Source of the DNA: Clostridium sp. Marseille-P299
GTDB lineage: Bacteria; Bacillota; Clostridia; Lachnospirales; Lachnospiraceae
Direction: 5' to 3'
Assembly (NCBI RefSeq): GCF_900078195.1
Contig: NZ_FJVE01000007.1
Coordinates: 806,001 to 870,000 of the forward strand
Length of the DNA stretch: 64,000 bases
The notes beneath the pieces were generated by a model. The model ran no database searches, was not told where the DNA came from, and was given only the letters and a program-made list of their open reading frames with translations. Position numbers and translations under genes: made by a program. Of this stretch, positions 36,740 through 46,275 are shown one piece after another (the stretch's first letter is position 1; each line of letters opens with the position of its first letter).

Positions 36740-36835
36740 ATGAGTGTACCAGCAATTTTAATCAATAAGACTAAACTTACCTTTGGTGCTCAAAGCATTG
36801 AAAAAATCCTTGATTTAATTGACGAGGGAGAATAG
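36740..36835 (+). pseudogene. 31-codon remnant of a thioredoxin/glutaredoxin-fold protein
   Basis: A short frame reading MSVPAILINKTKLTFGAQS then IEKILDLIDEGE. It matches the end of a thioredoxin-type fold: the cis-Pro loop VPAILIN, beta-hairpin and last helix. The AhpF N-terminal domain in this window has AVPSIYLNGEPFG...MTLEEIL at the same place. The CxxC half is missing and no ribosome binding site precedes the ATG. It ends 2 bp before the MFS start codon and carries that gene's ribosome binding site (GAGGGAG). Confidence 0.6.
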
Positions 36836-36837
36836 AA

Positions 36838-38100
36838 ATGGAAAAACGAAAAATTCATTATGCATGGTTCATTCTATTAGGAGTTATATTGATTCGTGGT
36901 TTTGCTGGTGGCGGTATCAATATGACATCCGGTCTTTTCTTATCACCTGTTTCACAAGAGATTGGTGTAGGAATCGGTACTTTATCTATTTATTTAAGTA
37001 TTACATCTGTTGTAATGGTCTTGTGGCTTCCATTTGCGGGAAAACTAATTAACAAATACGATATTCGAATCATAGCAATCGTAGGAGCAGTTCTACAAGC
37101 ATTTTCTTTTATTGCATTTGGATTTATGCACACCGTGTACGGTTGGTATTTACTATCCATACCATACGCCATGGGAGCAGCCATCCTAGTAAATTTATTA
37201 GGTCCAATACTCATTAATCGATGGTTTGCAAAAAATGCGGGAATGATGATGGGAATTCAAATGGCATTTGTCGGCTTATTTGGAGCTATATTGCAGCCAT
37301 TTACATCTTCAATCATTTCACAAAAAGGATGGAGAAATGCTTATTATTTTATTGGTGGTTTAACATTTATAATTGTTATATTAACAGCTATTATCCTTCT
37401 TAGAAATAAACCAGAAGATAAAAGAATATCTGCTTACGGAGCGAATTCACAAGGCGCAACAAAAGCGGTGAGAAGTCAAGGAGATGATGTTGTAGAAATA
37501 TCAGAAGAGGTAGCTACTCGTTCTGCCTCCTTTTATTTATTACTTTTATTTATGGTAGCCATCACTGGTGTAGGTGTATTTATGCAACATATTCCCACCT
37601 ATGGTTCCTTATTAGGTTATAGCGTTAATGATACTGGAAAAGCCTTAGCCTATGCCTCCATAGGTAGTGCAATCGGTTCGATAGCAATTGGAATTATTAG
37701 TGATAAAATAGGTGGACTAAAGACTTGCTATGGAATGATTGGAATTGGAATACTTGCAATTCTCGGATTTTTAATGAGTGGAAATAACTTTATAATCTTT
37801 GGATTATCTACCTTTTTGAATGGATTAGTAAGCTCTAGTATTATGGTTTTAGCGCCTATTTTAACAATTAAATTTTATGGGCAAAAAGATTATGAGAAAA
37901 TATTTGCAAAGGTATCGATGGGTGCTCCGATTGCTTCCATCATTCTAATACCAGTGTATGGGTTTATATATGATTTAACAAAAAGTTATTTATTAGTTCT
38001 TATCGGAATGATTTGTTTGCTAATCATAGCTATATTTTGTATTACGGTCGGTTGGAAGAAAAGGTGTACTTCAGCTGGATGTCCGACATGGAGAAGTTAG
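36838..38100 (+). CDS. Major facilitator superfamily transporter (OxlT/MCT-like)
   Basis: A 420-residue, twelve-helix MFS protein of the oxalate/formate antiporter-like branch. The N-terminus IHYAWFILLGVILIRGFAGGGINMTSGLFLSPVSQEIG and the loop-2 signature PFAGKLINKYDIR are typical. The C-terminus ends CTSAGCPTWRS. Its ribosome binding site is inside the preceding thioredoxin-like remnant. A related MFS gene at 41473 is coupled to an amidohydrolase. The substrate here is unknown; small organic anions are usual for the branch. Confidence 0.88.
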   Translation: MEKRKIHYAWFILLGVILIRGFAGGGINMTSGLFLSPVSQEIGVGIGTLSIYLSITSVVMVLWLPFAGKLINKYDIRIIAIVGAVLQAFSFIAFGFMHTVYGWYLLSIPYAMGAAILVNLLGPILINRWFAKNAGMMMGIQMAFVGLFGAILQPFTSSIISQKGWRNAYYFIGGLTFIIVILTAIILLRNKPEDKRISAYGANSQGATKAVRSQGDDVVEISEEVATRSASFYLLLLFMVAITGVGVFMQHIPTYGSLLGYSVNDTGKALAYASIGSAIGSIAIGIISDKIGGLKTCYGMIGIGILAILGFLMSGNNFIIFGLSTFLNGLVSSSIMVLAPILTIKFYGQKDYEKIFAKVSMGAPIASIILIPVYGFIYDLTKSYLLVLIGMICLLIIAIFCITVGWKKRCTSAGCPTWRS

Positions 38101-38189
38101 GTTAGAAATGCTCTAGAGCAATTCTTGTGTATGTACGTGTTGTATCGTAAGGGGAAAAGTTTTTTAAAGTAATAAATTATTCTTTCATA

Positions 38190-38220
38190 AAAAATGCCGT
38201 CCTTTTTGGACGGCTTTTTA
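38190..38220. terminator. Bidirectional intrinsic terminator between MFS and superoxide reductase genes
   Basis: Stem GCCGTCC / GGACGGC (38196-38202 and 38208-38214) with T-rich tails on both strands, located exactly between convergent genes. Confidence 0.9.
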
Positions 38221-38610
38221 TTAAATATCAGTTTTCCAGAAACCATGCAAATTGCAGTACGCATAGGCAGAAATCGGGCGATCTCCTTCTGGAATTAGGA
38301 ATATTGCGACTGGTTCATCATTGGCTTTTAGATTCACTCTTTGACAACCTTTTTCAGTTTCAAGGTATACCCATTCAATGCTATGTTCCTCAGACATTGG
38401 GTGAGAAACACTTCCTACTTTTACTGTAACTTGATTTCCGTCTTTCTCAACCACTGGTAAATGCTTTTCTTGAGCACCTTCTGAGGTGTTTGCAGATAAT
38501 TCAGTTAATTTTGTATCATCGCAAGAGTAATTTTGCCTATTACCACTGATTTCTTCAATGACAACGTGGCATTTTTCACAGGAATAAAATTTTGGCTTAT
38601 TGCTTGGCAT
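38221..38610 (-). CDS. dfx: Superoxide reductase (desulfoferrodoxin type) with degenerate centre I
   Basis: A 129-residue protein that reduces superoxide to H2O2. The catalytic Fe(His)4(Cys) site is complete: H50, H70, H76, C119 and H122, with the conserved E48-K49 pair before H50. These align one for one with the well-studied Desulfovibrio enzyme, offset by one. The N-terminal desulforedoxin domain keeps C11, C14 and C30, but the fourth iron ligand, normally a second Cys in a CC pair, is D31. Centre I iron is thus probably absent or altered. A LysR gene is divergent at 38939. Confidence 0.93.
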   Translation of the reverse strand: MPSNKPKFYSCEKCHVVIEEISGNRQNYSCDDTKLTELSANTSEGAQEKHLPVVEKDGNQVTVKVGSVSHPMSEEHSIEWVYLETEKGCQRVNLKANDEPVAIFLIPEGDRPISAYAYCNLHGFWKTDI

Positions 38611-38938
38611 ATTAAATTCTCCTATAAACGTTTATTTGCACAATACTTTACTCATTGTTGTGCGTATATTGAGTTTAGATTCTCGTATTCATTATTTCTA
38701 ATACATATTATTTTATTCATTTATAATGCTTTAACATAGCATTTTCTAAAAGAAGATAGAGATAGACTTTGATAGTATAGGTTCTCAATTAAAATGCTTG
38801 ATTTAGATATTATTCTTATAGCTTCCTCTGAGTTTTCTATTTTAGATAAAAAGTGGAAGAGTTTTTCTATTGTATTATAAGTCATTTTATGGCAAAGTAT
38901 TATAGGAGAGATTCCAATTACTTTTCGGAGGAAAATAA
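38611..38938. other. Divergent intergenic region between superoxide reductase and LysR genes
   Basis: 328 bp. A dyad GCACAA (38638-38643) / TTGTGC (38658-38663), 14-bp spacing, lies 28 bp upstream of the superoxide reductase start and could be a regulator site. AATGCT / AGCATT forms a small hairpin near 38723-38741. No gene is supported. Confidence 0.4.
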
Positions 38939-39817
38939 ATGACATTTGAACAATTAAAATTTTATGTGGAAGTTTATGAGCAAGAAAGTTTTTCTTTTGC
39001 AGCTGAAAATCTTTCCATTTCTCAATCATCACTTTCCAAACAAATTAAATCCTTAGAAAATGAAATCGGCAACATTTTATTTGATACAAAAAATAAGAGA
39101 AAATTTATCATAACAGAAGCGGGCCATGACTTTTATAATCATGCAAAAAAACTTATTATGGAATATGAAGAAATGAAAAGTAGTATGAAAAAATATCTTT
39201 CATTAGAAAAGGGACATGTTTCTATTGCAAGTATTCCTGTGAAGAGTCAATATGGGATTATTGAAAGATTAACTAAATTTATTAATGATCATCCACACAT
39301 TAATATAAATTTTATGGAAGAAGACAGTGATACGATAATCAGTCAAATTCATAATAATAATATTGATGTAGGACTTTTATATGATTCTCCAAAACTTGAC
39401 GCGGTAGCAAATACTTTCACATTAGGACATGATGAATTTGTTGCTGTTGTTCCAAGTGATCATTATTTAAGTAATAGGAAGAAAATTAGCATTACGGATT
39501 TAAAGGATGAGCCGTTTATTCTATTAAATGCAGGTTCTGACTTATTTTACGCGGTAATTGATCTTTGTCAAGAGAATGGATTTACGCCACAAATTCGTTT
39601 CCAAAATACAAGAACAGCGACAATTGTACACATGATAGAAGAAACCAAATGTGTTTCCATATTAATAAAGAAAATAGTGGAGCCTATGGTTAATGATAAC
39701 TTAAAAATTGTACCGCTATCAGAAACAAAAAAATTAAAGCTTGTATTAGCAATTCCAAAGGGGAGAGCGATGAAGCCATCGTCATTAATTTTTAAAAATT
39801 ACATGCTGGAGAAATAA
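38939..39817 (+). CDS. LysR family transcriptional regulator
   Basis: A 292-residue LysR regulator with the helix-turn-helix MTFEQLKFYVEVYEQESFSF, then AAENLSISQSSLSKQIKSL, and a standard effector-binding domain. GGAGG at 38928-38932 precedes the start. It is divergent from superoxide reductase, although 328 bp separate them. It may instead control the amidohydrolase/MFS pair downstream at 40292. No cysteine pair characteristic of OxyR is evident, so it is not called a peroxide sensor. Confidence 0.92.
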   Translation: MTFEQLKFYVEVYEQESFSFAAENLSISQSSLSKQIKSLENEIGNILFDTKNKRKFIITEAGHDFYNHAKKLIMEYEEMKSSMKKYLSLEKGHVSIASIPVKSQYGIIERLTKFINDHPHININFMEEDSDTIISQIHNNNIDVGLLYDSPKLDAVANTFTLGHDEFVAVVPSDHYLSNRKKISITDLKDEPFILLNAGSDLFYAVIDLCQENGFTPQIRFQNTRTATIVHMIEETKCVSILIKKIVEPMVNDNLKIVPLSETKKLKLVLAIPKGRAMKPSSLIFKNYMLEK

Positions 39818-40291
39818 CAATATTATACTAATTATGGAATAAGAAGCTATAAATGTAAGAAAAATATGTTTTAAACTATAAGCAAAAACATATAATTTTT
39901 GATGGAATTATAAACCAAAAACATTACAAATTGGAATAATTAAAATAATATTACCAGTATAAGAGAGGAATCTAAATTCTATATAAAATGGTATTTATGA
40001 AGCGTTACGAATTGCCTATATTACATAAGAATTAAGGCTTAAACTCTAATTTAATATTTATATTTATTAAAGTTGAAATAGTATTTTTACTGTTTCAACT
40101 TATTTTTTTACAATATTTAAGTGTAAAATTTATACTCTAAAAATATTGTGTTATTCATTTTTGGAATATTGATATGAAAAGTTTGAATTGAATATAGCCT
40201 GAAACGGAGTATAATTCAGAATCGATGAAGGAAGTAATTCCGGAAGACTTCCTCCAAATGGAATAATTAAATATAAAAGGAGTGGGTAAAT
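39818..40291 (+). other. Intergenic region with terminator and short hairpin leader
   Basis: 474 bp. It holds a terminator at 40070-40109 (AAGTTGAAA / TTTCAACTT, then A and a seven-T run), which probably ends the LysR transcript. Closer to the amidohydrolase start is a hairpin GGAAGT / ACTTCC (40230-40235 and 40247-40252). No gene or known RNA was recognised. Confidence 0.5.
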
Positions 40292-41470
40292 ATGAATCAA
40301 ATATTAGAAATCGCAAAAGAATTAGAAAATGAATTAGTCGAAAACAGAAGACATATTCACTCTAATCCTGAAATAGGACTTGAATTAGAAAAAACAACAG
40401 AATATGTTGTTAGCAAATTAAAAGAGATGGGACTTGAACCTGAATATATTACGAAAACAGGTGTTATTGCCAAGATCGGTAAAGGCGATAAAACAATTCT
40501 TTTAAGAGCTGATATGGATGCTCTTCCAATGGATGAAAACGCAGATCTTTCTTTTAAATCTTGTAATCATAATGCACATTTATGTGGTCACGATATACAC
40601 ACTGCAAATTTATTAGGCGCAGCGAAAATTTTAAAAGAAAAAGAGTCTGAGCTTAAGGGAACAGTTATACTGATGTTCCAACCTGGTGAAGAAGTTGGAC
40701 AGGGTGCTAAGTCAATGATTGAGGCGGGATTATTTAAAAATAATAAAGTCGATGCAGCATTGGCACTTCATGTAAATCCAGAAATGGAACCAGGAAAATT
40801 AGAATATAAAAAAGGAGTTGCTTCCGCATCTATGGATGCTTTCCTTGTTAAAGTACAAGGAAAAGGTGCTCATAGTTCAACACCTCAGCTAGGAATTGAT
40901 CCACTAATGATTGTTAATACAATTTATACAATGCTAAATAGTTTAGTTGGTAAAGAAGCAGATCCATTCCAAACAGCAGTATTAACTATTGGTAAAATGG
41001 GTGGTGGTACAGCAGCTAATATTATACCAGATACAGCAGTATTAGAAGGTGGATTAAGATGTTTTGATAAAGAAACAAGAAATCATCTTTCTAAGAGAGT
41101 ATACGAAATCATTGATGAAGTGACAAAAACCATGAGAGGAAGCTATACTGTACAGAAATTCTACACACCTTCTGTAATAAATGATGCGAAATTATGTGAT
41201 GCATTGCATCCTTTTATTGAAGAAGTTGTTGGTGAGGGTAATGTAACGTTAAGTGAAAAGCCATTATCTGGAACAGAAGATTTTGCATATGTAAGTGAAG
41301 AAGTACCATCTATGTACTTATGGTTAGGTGCAGGTAAAAAGGATAACTATCCATTACACAATCCTAATGTTGTATTTGATGAAAGAGCTTTACCAATCGG
41401 AGCTGCAGTTCTTGCGAATTGTGCAATTCGTTGGTTAGAAGATAATGTTAATAATGGAGAGGAAGAATAA
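40292..41470 (+). CDS. M20 family amidohydrolase (hippurate hydrolase/N-acyl-amino-acid deacylase type)
   Basis: A 392-residue metallohydrolase. Family motifs in order: RRHIHSNPEIGLE, LLRADMDALPM, HLCGHDIHTANLLGAA (Cys and His metal ligands), FQPGEEVGQGAKSMIEAG (catalytic Glu), the dimerisation domain GKGAHSSTPQLGIDPL, and GTEDFAYVSEEVP. Such enzymes remove acyl groups from amino acids, or act on aminobenzoyl or indole-acetyl conjugates. The MFS carrier starts 2 bp after the stop, so the pair probably imports and hydrolyses one N-acyl compound. AAAGGAG supports the start. Confidence 0.93.
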   Translation: MNQILEIAKELENELVENRRHIHSNPEIGLELEKTTEYVVSKLKEMGLEPEYITKTGVIAKIGKGDKTILLRADMDALPMDENADLSFKSCNHNAHLCGHDIHTANLLGAAKILKEKESELKGTVILMFQPGEEVGQGAKSMIEAGLFKNNKVDAALALHVNPEMEPGKLEYKKGVASASMDAFLVKVQGKGAHSSTPQLGIDPLMIVNTIYTMLNSLVGKEADPFQTAVLTIGKMGGGTAANIIPDTAVLEGGLRCFDKETRNHLSKRVYEIIDEVTKTMRGSYTVQKFYTPSVINDAKLCDALHPFIEEVVGEGNVTLSEKPLSGTEDFAYVSEEVPSMYLWLGAGKKDNYPLHNPNVVFDERALPIGAAVLANCAIRWLEDNVNNGEEE

Positions 41471-41472
41471 AA

Positions 41473-42708
41473 ATGAATAAGAAGAAGCTTTTTTATGGAT
41501 GGTGGATTGTAATCGCATCCTTTATGATTATGACATTTTTATATACACCAATTGTTAACTTAGTTTCGCTTTATACAAAGCCAGTTACTGAGGAACTTGG
41601 AATTGGAAGAACACAGTTTAGTACGTATTACACAATTATGGCATTAGTTTCCATGGTTGCTTGCCCAATCGCCGGAAAATTAATGAGAAAAATTGATATT
41701 CGACTTTATTTAACAGTATGCACAATTCTTGGTGCATTATCATATATCGGATTTTCATTTTCAACAAAATTAGTTCATTTTTATTTATTAGCAGTACCAA
41801 TGGGAATATCCCTTGCAGGAGCAGCAATCATTCCTACTTCTGTTTTAATAACAAATTGGTTTGTTGAAAAACGTGGTCTTTGTTTAGGACTTGCATTAAG
41901 TGGTAGCGGTTTTGGTGGTATCATCTTAAGCCCATTAAACAACTGGATCATAACATCCTATGGTTGGAGAGCATCCTACCTTGTAACAGGAATTATGATT
42001 ATAGTACTTATTGTACCTTTTACATTATTTTTAATTAGATTTAGCCCAGCTGATCTTGGTTTAAAAGCATATGGTGATACTAAAGTTGTTATTAACGGAA
42101 AGGCTGGAGAATTAAAAGGTATTACTCAAGGTCAAGCAGTTAAGTCAGTGTCATTTTGGTCACTTTGTCTTGCTATCGTTGTTTCTGGTGTAGTTGTAAA
42201 TAGTATGATTGTTAACCTAAGCCCATACTTAACTGATATCGGTGCATCAGCGAATACAGCTGCTATGATTTTATCCTTAAGCTCAGCTATGGTTATACTT
42301 GGTAAATTGTTTGTAGGAAGATTTTTTGATAAATTAGGATTAAATTTAGTATTAGTCTTAATTTGTGTTTCCAATATCGCAAGCTTTGCATTTTTATTAA
42401 AAGGAAATTTAATTATTCCAGCTGTTTTATATGCAGTATTTACAGGATTCGGTGCAACAGCAGTAACCGTTACACCATCTTATATAACAGCATCCCTATA
42501 TGGTGAAAAAGAATATGGAGCAAAATATGGTATCGTTTCTTTATTCTCATCTTTAGGTGCAGCAATTTGTCCATTAGTATCAGGAATGATTTACAATATC
42601 AATAACTCCTATACAACACTTTTATATGTGCTTATTGTATTAGCTTTTGTAGCATTATGTTTATTCTTATTTTCTGTTAAGACAAAACCAAAGTTTGATG
42701 CTGAATAA
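41473..42708 (+). CDS. Major facilitator superfamily transporter, coupled to the amidohydrolase
   Basis: A 411-residue, twelve-helix MFS protein of the same OxlT/MCT-like branch as the one at 36838 (FYGWWIVIASFMIMTFLYTP, PIAGKLMRKIDIR, NWFVEKRGLCLGLALSGSGFGG). It begins 2 bp after the amidohydrolase stop, with GGAGAGGAAG inside that gene's last codons. It is therefore translationally coupled and probably carries the hydrolase substrate or product. A terminator follows. Confidence 0.9.
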   Translation: MNKKKLFYGWWIVIASFMIMTFLYTPIVNLVSLYTKPVTEELGIGRTQFSTYYTIMALVSMVACPIAGKLMRKIDIRLYLTVCTILGALSYIGFSFSTKLVHFYLLAVPMGISLAGAAIIPTSVLITNWFVEKRGLCLGLALSGSGFGGIILSPLNNWIITSYGWRASYLVTGIMIIVLIVPFTLFLIRFSPADLGLKAYGDTKVVINGKAGELKGITQGQAVKSVSFWSLCLAIVVSGVVVNSMIVNLSPYLTDIGASANTAAMILSLSSAMVILGKLFVGRFFDKLGLNLVLVLICVSNIASFAFLLKGNLIIPAVLYAVFTGFGATAVTVTPSYITASLYGEKEYGAKYGIVSLFSSLGAAICPLVSGMIYNINNSYTTLLYVLIVLAFVALCLFLFSVKTKPKFDAE

Positions 42709-42720
42709 TCAATTAATTGA

Positions 42721-42752
42721 AAAGCGGATCTTTTAAGGTCCGCTTTTTTCGA
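42721..42752 (+). terminator. Intrinsic terminator of the amidohydrolase/MFS operon
   Basis: Stem AAAAGCGGATC / GGTCCGCTTTTT (42721-42731 and 42738-42749) with a six-base loop and T-run. Confidence 0.92.
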
Positions 42753-42870
42753 CACTTTATTGGAAATAAAAGTATATTAAATCATTTCTTGTAAGGAAAG
42801 TTGATTTATTATATAACAGTGACTATGTCTACATAGTTTAGATGAGTGAAAAAGAAAAATAAATTTATAC

Positions 42871-42921
42871 GCAAGTTTGTGCTAATGCAACACAATCTTG
42901 CTATGCGCTAAGAAACTGCGC
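42871..42921 (+). other. Hairpin-rich leader of the FUSC gene
   Basis: GCAAGtTTGTG (42871-42881) pairs with CACAAtCTTGC (42891-42901) around a 9-nt loop and one T-T mismatch. A GCGC / GCGC pair follows (42905-42908 and 42918-42921). Both lie just before the GTG start at 42940. It could be a regulatory leader; no known class recognised. Confidence 0.4.
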
Positions 42922-42939
42922 AAGAAAGGGGATTAAAAT

Positions 42940-44937
42940 GTGATAAAAACGAAAAAGAAATCTAGATTGAAAGATAGTACATACTTAAAAAGAGTACATT
43001 CAATTCTCAACTTCCTAAAGCAATTCTTTGAAATGAAAAAAATACCAAGCCCATGGCAAAAATCTATAGGTATCGCAGTTTGTACGGGTGTGCCTATGCT
43101 TCTTGGTATAATATTTGATCAGGCACAATGGAGTTCCATTGGTGGTTTGGGAAGTTTTGCGTATTTATATGTTACCAATGAAACCTATTACAGGCGAGCA
43201 AAGAAAATGCTCTGTGTGGTAATCGGATTTACACTGACCGTGTTTTTAGGAACTTTAATTGCGCCATATCCAGCTCTTGTAGTAATTATATTGGGCCTAA
43301 TTGGTGCCCTTGCTACGTTTCTATATGGTGTATTAAGAATTCCAGGCCCAGCAGCAATATTTTTTGTATTAGTTTATTTAATGACAACTTCGATGCCTCT
43401 TGATCAGGGGGCTGCATTAGAGCGAGCTCTTATTGTGTTTTTTAGTGCATGCTTTTCATGGTTGGCTAGCATGGTTGTGGCTCCCTTTGACTCTCATGGC
43501 CCTGAAACTAAAATACTTAGAACTACTTATATGAGTTTGGCTGATTTTAGCTTTGCAATTGGAACAAAAAACGTTCATGCTGTAAGAAATCGTGTAGTGA
43601 ATCAGATGATGGAATCAGAAGAAACTTTACTAACTGCTCATATACCATGGAAACAATCGTTATTGTATAATAAGCTGCTACTTTTATATGAACAGGCAAA
43701 CCGTTTGTTTATTAAATTACTTGATTTATCCCGTGATAAAGAGCTTATTATTCCTGAAAATATCAGTCAAATTATTAAAATGATAGCGAAAGAAATTAAA
43801 TTAAAAAGAACTAAAATCAAAAATATTGAATTTAATTCAAATATAGATATTGCTAAGTTGCTAAAGAATGTCTCCAAGGAAGACCAATTAAAATACAAGG
43901 ATTTGATTGATGTTTTTTATGAGATTGAACATATTATGAATCTTCAATTAGAAGATGTTAAATTGGAATTAAAGAAATCAAAACGTTCTAAAAAAATAAT
44001 GCTGAAAGAAGCATTTAAGAATGAGTCAATTGTATTAAATAAAGCGATTCGCTATGGAGTAATACTAGCAATAGCAAGTGCAGTATCTTATATGGTACCT
44101 TTTTATAAACCGTATTGGATTCCACTCTCTTGTGCATCTGTCATGTTAGGAGCTACAATTATAGGTACTATGAATCGTGCCATACAACGGTGTGTAGGAA
44201 CTTTTATAGGACTTGGACTTGCAGCACTTGTATTAAGTTTAGAACCAAAGGGCTTCGAATTAATGATATTTGCTATGCTATTATCAGCAATTACGGAATT
44301 CGTAATTTTAAGAAATTATGCAATTGCAACGATTTTCATTACAACAAATGCCATACTTATTGCTGAGAGCAAAGCACCGTTTATCGATCCGGGAGTTTTT
44401 CTAAGTGCACGATTTATTAATGTTAGTATAGGTTCAGCAATAGGTTTAATAGGAACGTTTATTATGGGGCGCCATTCTGCTTCAAATCGTTTGAAAAATA
44501 TGTTGCTTAAATTAATGAATAGCCAAGTCTTAGTGATTGAAGAATTGGTAAGTAATAAAAGAGATGCTAAGAAACTCGCAGTTATTGTTGAAAAGATGGA
44601 AATCAACCTTACAAATTTAAAGCTCACTTACTCAACAGCCTTAGGAGAGATAGGAAGTAATAGAGAGCGCGTTGAAGAGATGAGTTCATTTGTATATTCT
44701 CTTGAATATATAAGCTATCTCTTAGAGCAAATTTATTTATTGAAAGGATTTTTAAATAGTTCATCGAAAGAAGTTTCTGCGTTGGTGGATGTATATGGAA
44801 CAATGATTTTGGCAATTGATGAGAAAAAGCAATATCAGCCTAAGGAATTGCCTATTATAAATGAGATACCAAAATTGTGTTATGAAGTTAACATCTTACA
44901 AGAAGTAATATGTAATAGAAGGATAAATGTAATGTAA
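42940..44937 (+). CDS. FUSC family membrane protein
   Basis: A 665-residue protein with two membrane clusters (about residues 45-180 and 375-510), each followed by a helical cytoplasmic segment. The second FUSC signature (YKPYWIPLSCASVMLGATII, then GTMNRAIQRCVGTFIGLGLAALVL) is canonical. It belongs to the aromatic-acid-exporter/YccS-like group. The start is GTG at 42940, overlapping an ATG-TGA at 42938-42943 and preceded by AAAGGGG. A smaller FUSC-type gene follows at 45115 with the same arrangement. Export of aromatic or otherwise toxic acids is the usual suggestion for the family; substrate unknown. Confidence 0.82.
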   Translation: MIKTKKKSRLKDSTYLKRVHSILNFLKQFFEMKKIPSPWQKSIGIAVCTGVPMLLGIIFDQAQWSSIGGLGSFAYLYVTNETYYRRAKKMLCVVIGFTLTVFLGTLIAPYPALVVIILGLIGALATFLYGVLRIPGPAAIFFVLVYLMTTSMPLDQGAALERALIVFFSACFSWLASMVVAPFDSHGPETKILRTTYMSLADFSFAIGTKNVHAVRNRVVNQMMESEETLLTAHIPWKQSLLYNKLLLLYEQANRLFIKLLDLSRDKELIIPENISQIIKMIAKEIKLKRTKIKNIEFNSNIDIAKLLKNVSKEDQLKYKDLIDVFYEIEHIMNLQLEDVKLELKKSKRSKKIMLKEAFKNESIVLNKAIRYGVILAIASAVSYMVPFYKPYWIPLSCASVMLGATIIGTMNRAIQRCVGTFIGLGLAALVLSLEPKGFELMIFAMLLSAITEFVILRNYAIATIFITTNAILIAESKAPFIDPGVFLSARFINVSIGSAIGLIGTFIMGRHSASNRLKNMLLKLMNSQVLVIEELVSNKRDAKKLAVIVEKMEINLTNLKLTYSTALGEIGSNRERVEEMSSFVYSLEYISYLLEQIYLLKGFLNSSSKEVSALVDVYGTMILAIDEKKQYQPKELPIINEIPKLCYEVNILQEVICNRRINVM

Positions 44938-45114
44938 TACATGATAAGAAATCATGAGTAACGAATGATTAAATATAATTTCATATGAAATGTTGAAGGA
45001 ATATAAAACTAAGTGAGCGTTGCCATTAATTATACCTTTCGTCAAGAAAATATATCTTGTAAATATGAGAAACCTATGATAATATTACCATTTGTTTAAG
45101 AAGGGGGAAGATAT

Positions 45115-46128
45115 GTGAGAAAGAAAATTTTATCAAATACAATTTTGTTTGGCACAATTTTATTATTTGTAAAAGTTTTTGAAAGAATTTTTGGCTCCAA
45201 TAATAACCTAGTTGCTGTAACAGTAATCATATCTATTTTAGTATTGATGCAAGAAGATTTAACGAAAGACTTCGCTAAAAACTTGACAAGATTGTTCTTA
45301 ATAAATATCATTTTGGGAGTATTTTCATATTTAGCAATTCTTAACATTTGGACCGGATTTATAGTAAATTTCATTGCTTTATCAGGAATCGGCTATTTTC
45401 TAAGTGCAAATATGAATAAAGTTATAATAGTTCCTTTTGGACTACAATATTTATTTATGCTATATACACCGGTGACAGGAATTGATTACACAAAAAGATT
45501 ATTGTGTCTGGGTGTTGGATCAGTATTGATTATGGCTGTTCAGTTTCTAATACATAGAAAAAACGATAGAGCTAAAGTAGAAAAAAGGGAACGAAATCAA
45601 TACGATACATTTGAATATATTCAATTATTTGAAAAATATAAAATAAATAAGGTAAGAGCAGCATATGCCTTTAGAATTGGCTTATTAACTGCGATTGCTG
45701 CGTTTATAGTAAGTTATTTTGAATTGCAACAGGGAAGATGGATTGTTTATACGATATTTTCATTAATAGAGTTATATTCAGAGAATTGTAAGATAAGATC
45801 AAAACAAAGATTGCAAGGAACAATTATCGGTGCGATAATTATATTGATATTGTTTATGTTTATTAAGGATAATACCATCCGAGGATTGATTGTTTTAGTA
45901 GGAGGATACTTAGATAGCTATACTACAAATTATAGAGATAAAATGATTTGTGTAACAATGTCTGTAGTTGCAACAGTTTCATTGGTTAATGGTACTCTTA
46001 TAACCGCTTTAGAGAGAGTTTTTTATGTATTACTTGGAATCATACTTGCTGTTATAGCAGATAAATTGATTTTTAATAAGAAATTAGCTGATTTTGAAGC
46101 CTCGCTTATTAATGAGGGTGAATTGTAA
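45115..46128 (+). CDS. Small FUSC-like/aromatic acid exporter family membrane protein
   Basis: A 337-residue membrane protein, about half the length of its upstream neighbour. It has an N-terminal helix cluster (about residues 10-145), a charged cytoplasmic segment, then a second cluster with the FUSC-type signature RAAYAFRIGLLTAIAAFIVS, QGRWIVYTIFSLIELYSENC, RLQGTIIGAIIILILFMF. The C-terminal cytoplasmic domain is missing compared with the larger proteins. GTG start within ATGTGA (45113-45118) after AAGGGGGAAG. It lies 177 bp after the larger FUSC gene; possibly one transcript. Could form a hetero-oligomer; inference. Confidence 0.75.
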   Translation: MRKKILSNTILFGTILLFVKVFERIFGSNNNLVAVTVIISILVLMQEDLTKDFAKNLTRLFLINIILGVFSYLAILNIWTGFIVNFIALSGIGYFLSANMNKVIIVPFGLQYLFMLYTPVTGIDYTKRLLCLGVGSVLIMAVQFLIHRKNDRAKVEKRERNQYDTFEYIQLFEKYKINKVRAAYAFRIGLLTAIAAFIVSYFELQQGRWIVYTIFSLIELYSENCKIRSKQRLQGTIIGAIIILILFMFIKDNTIRGLIVLVGGYLDSYTTNYRDKMICVTMSVVATVSLVNGTLITALERVFYVLLGIILAVIADKLIFNKKLADFEASLINEGEL

Positions 46129-46275
46129 TAGAATAAACGGAGTTGACATGGCTTAGCGAAAGTTTTATAGTAAGGTTAGAATATTTGATAACCATGTTGA
46201 AAATTATATATGAAGAATGTATATAATATATGGTTATCAATGGTTTAATTTTAATTTAAGGAGTAATTAACAGTT

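Noticed and set aside
38721..39032. 103-codon minus-strand frame overlapping the LysR start
   Set aside because: It runs into the LysR helix-turn-helix on the opposite strand and lacks a ribosome binding site.
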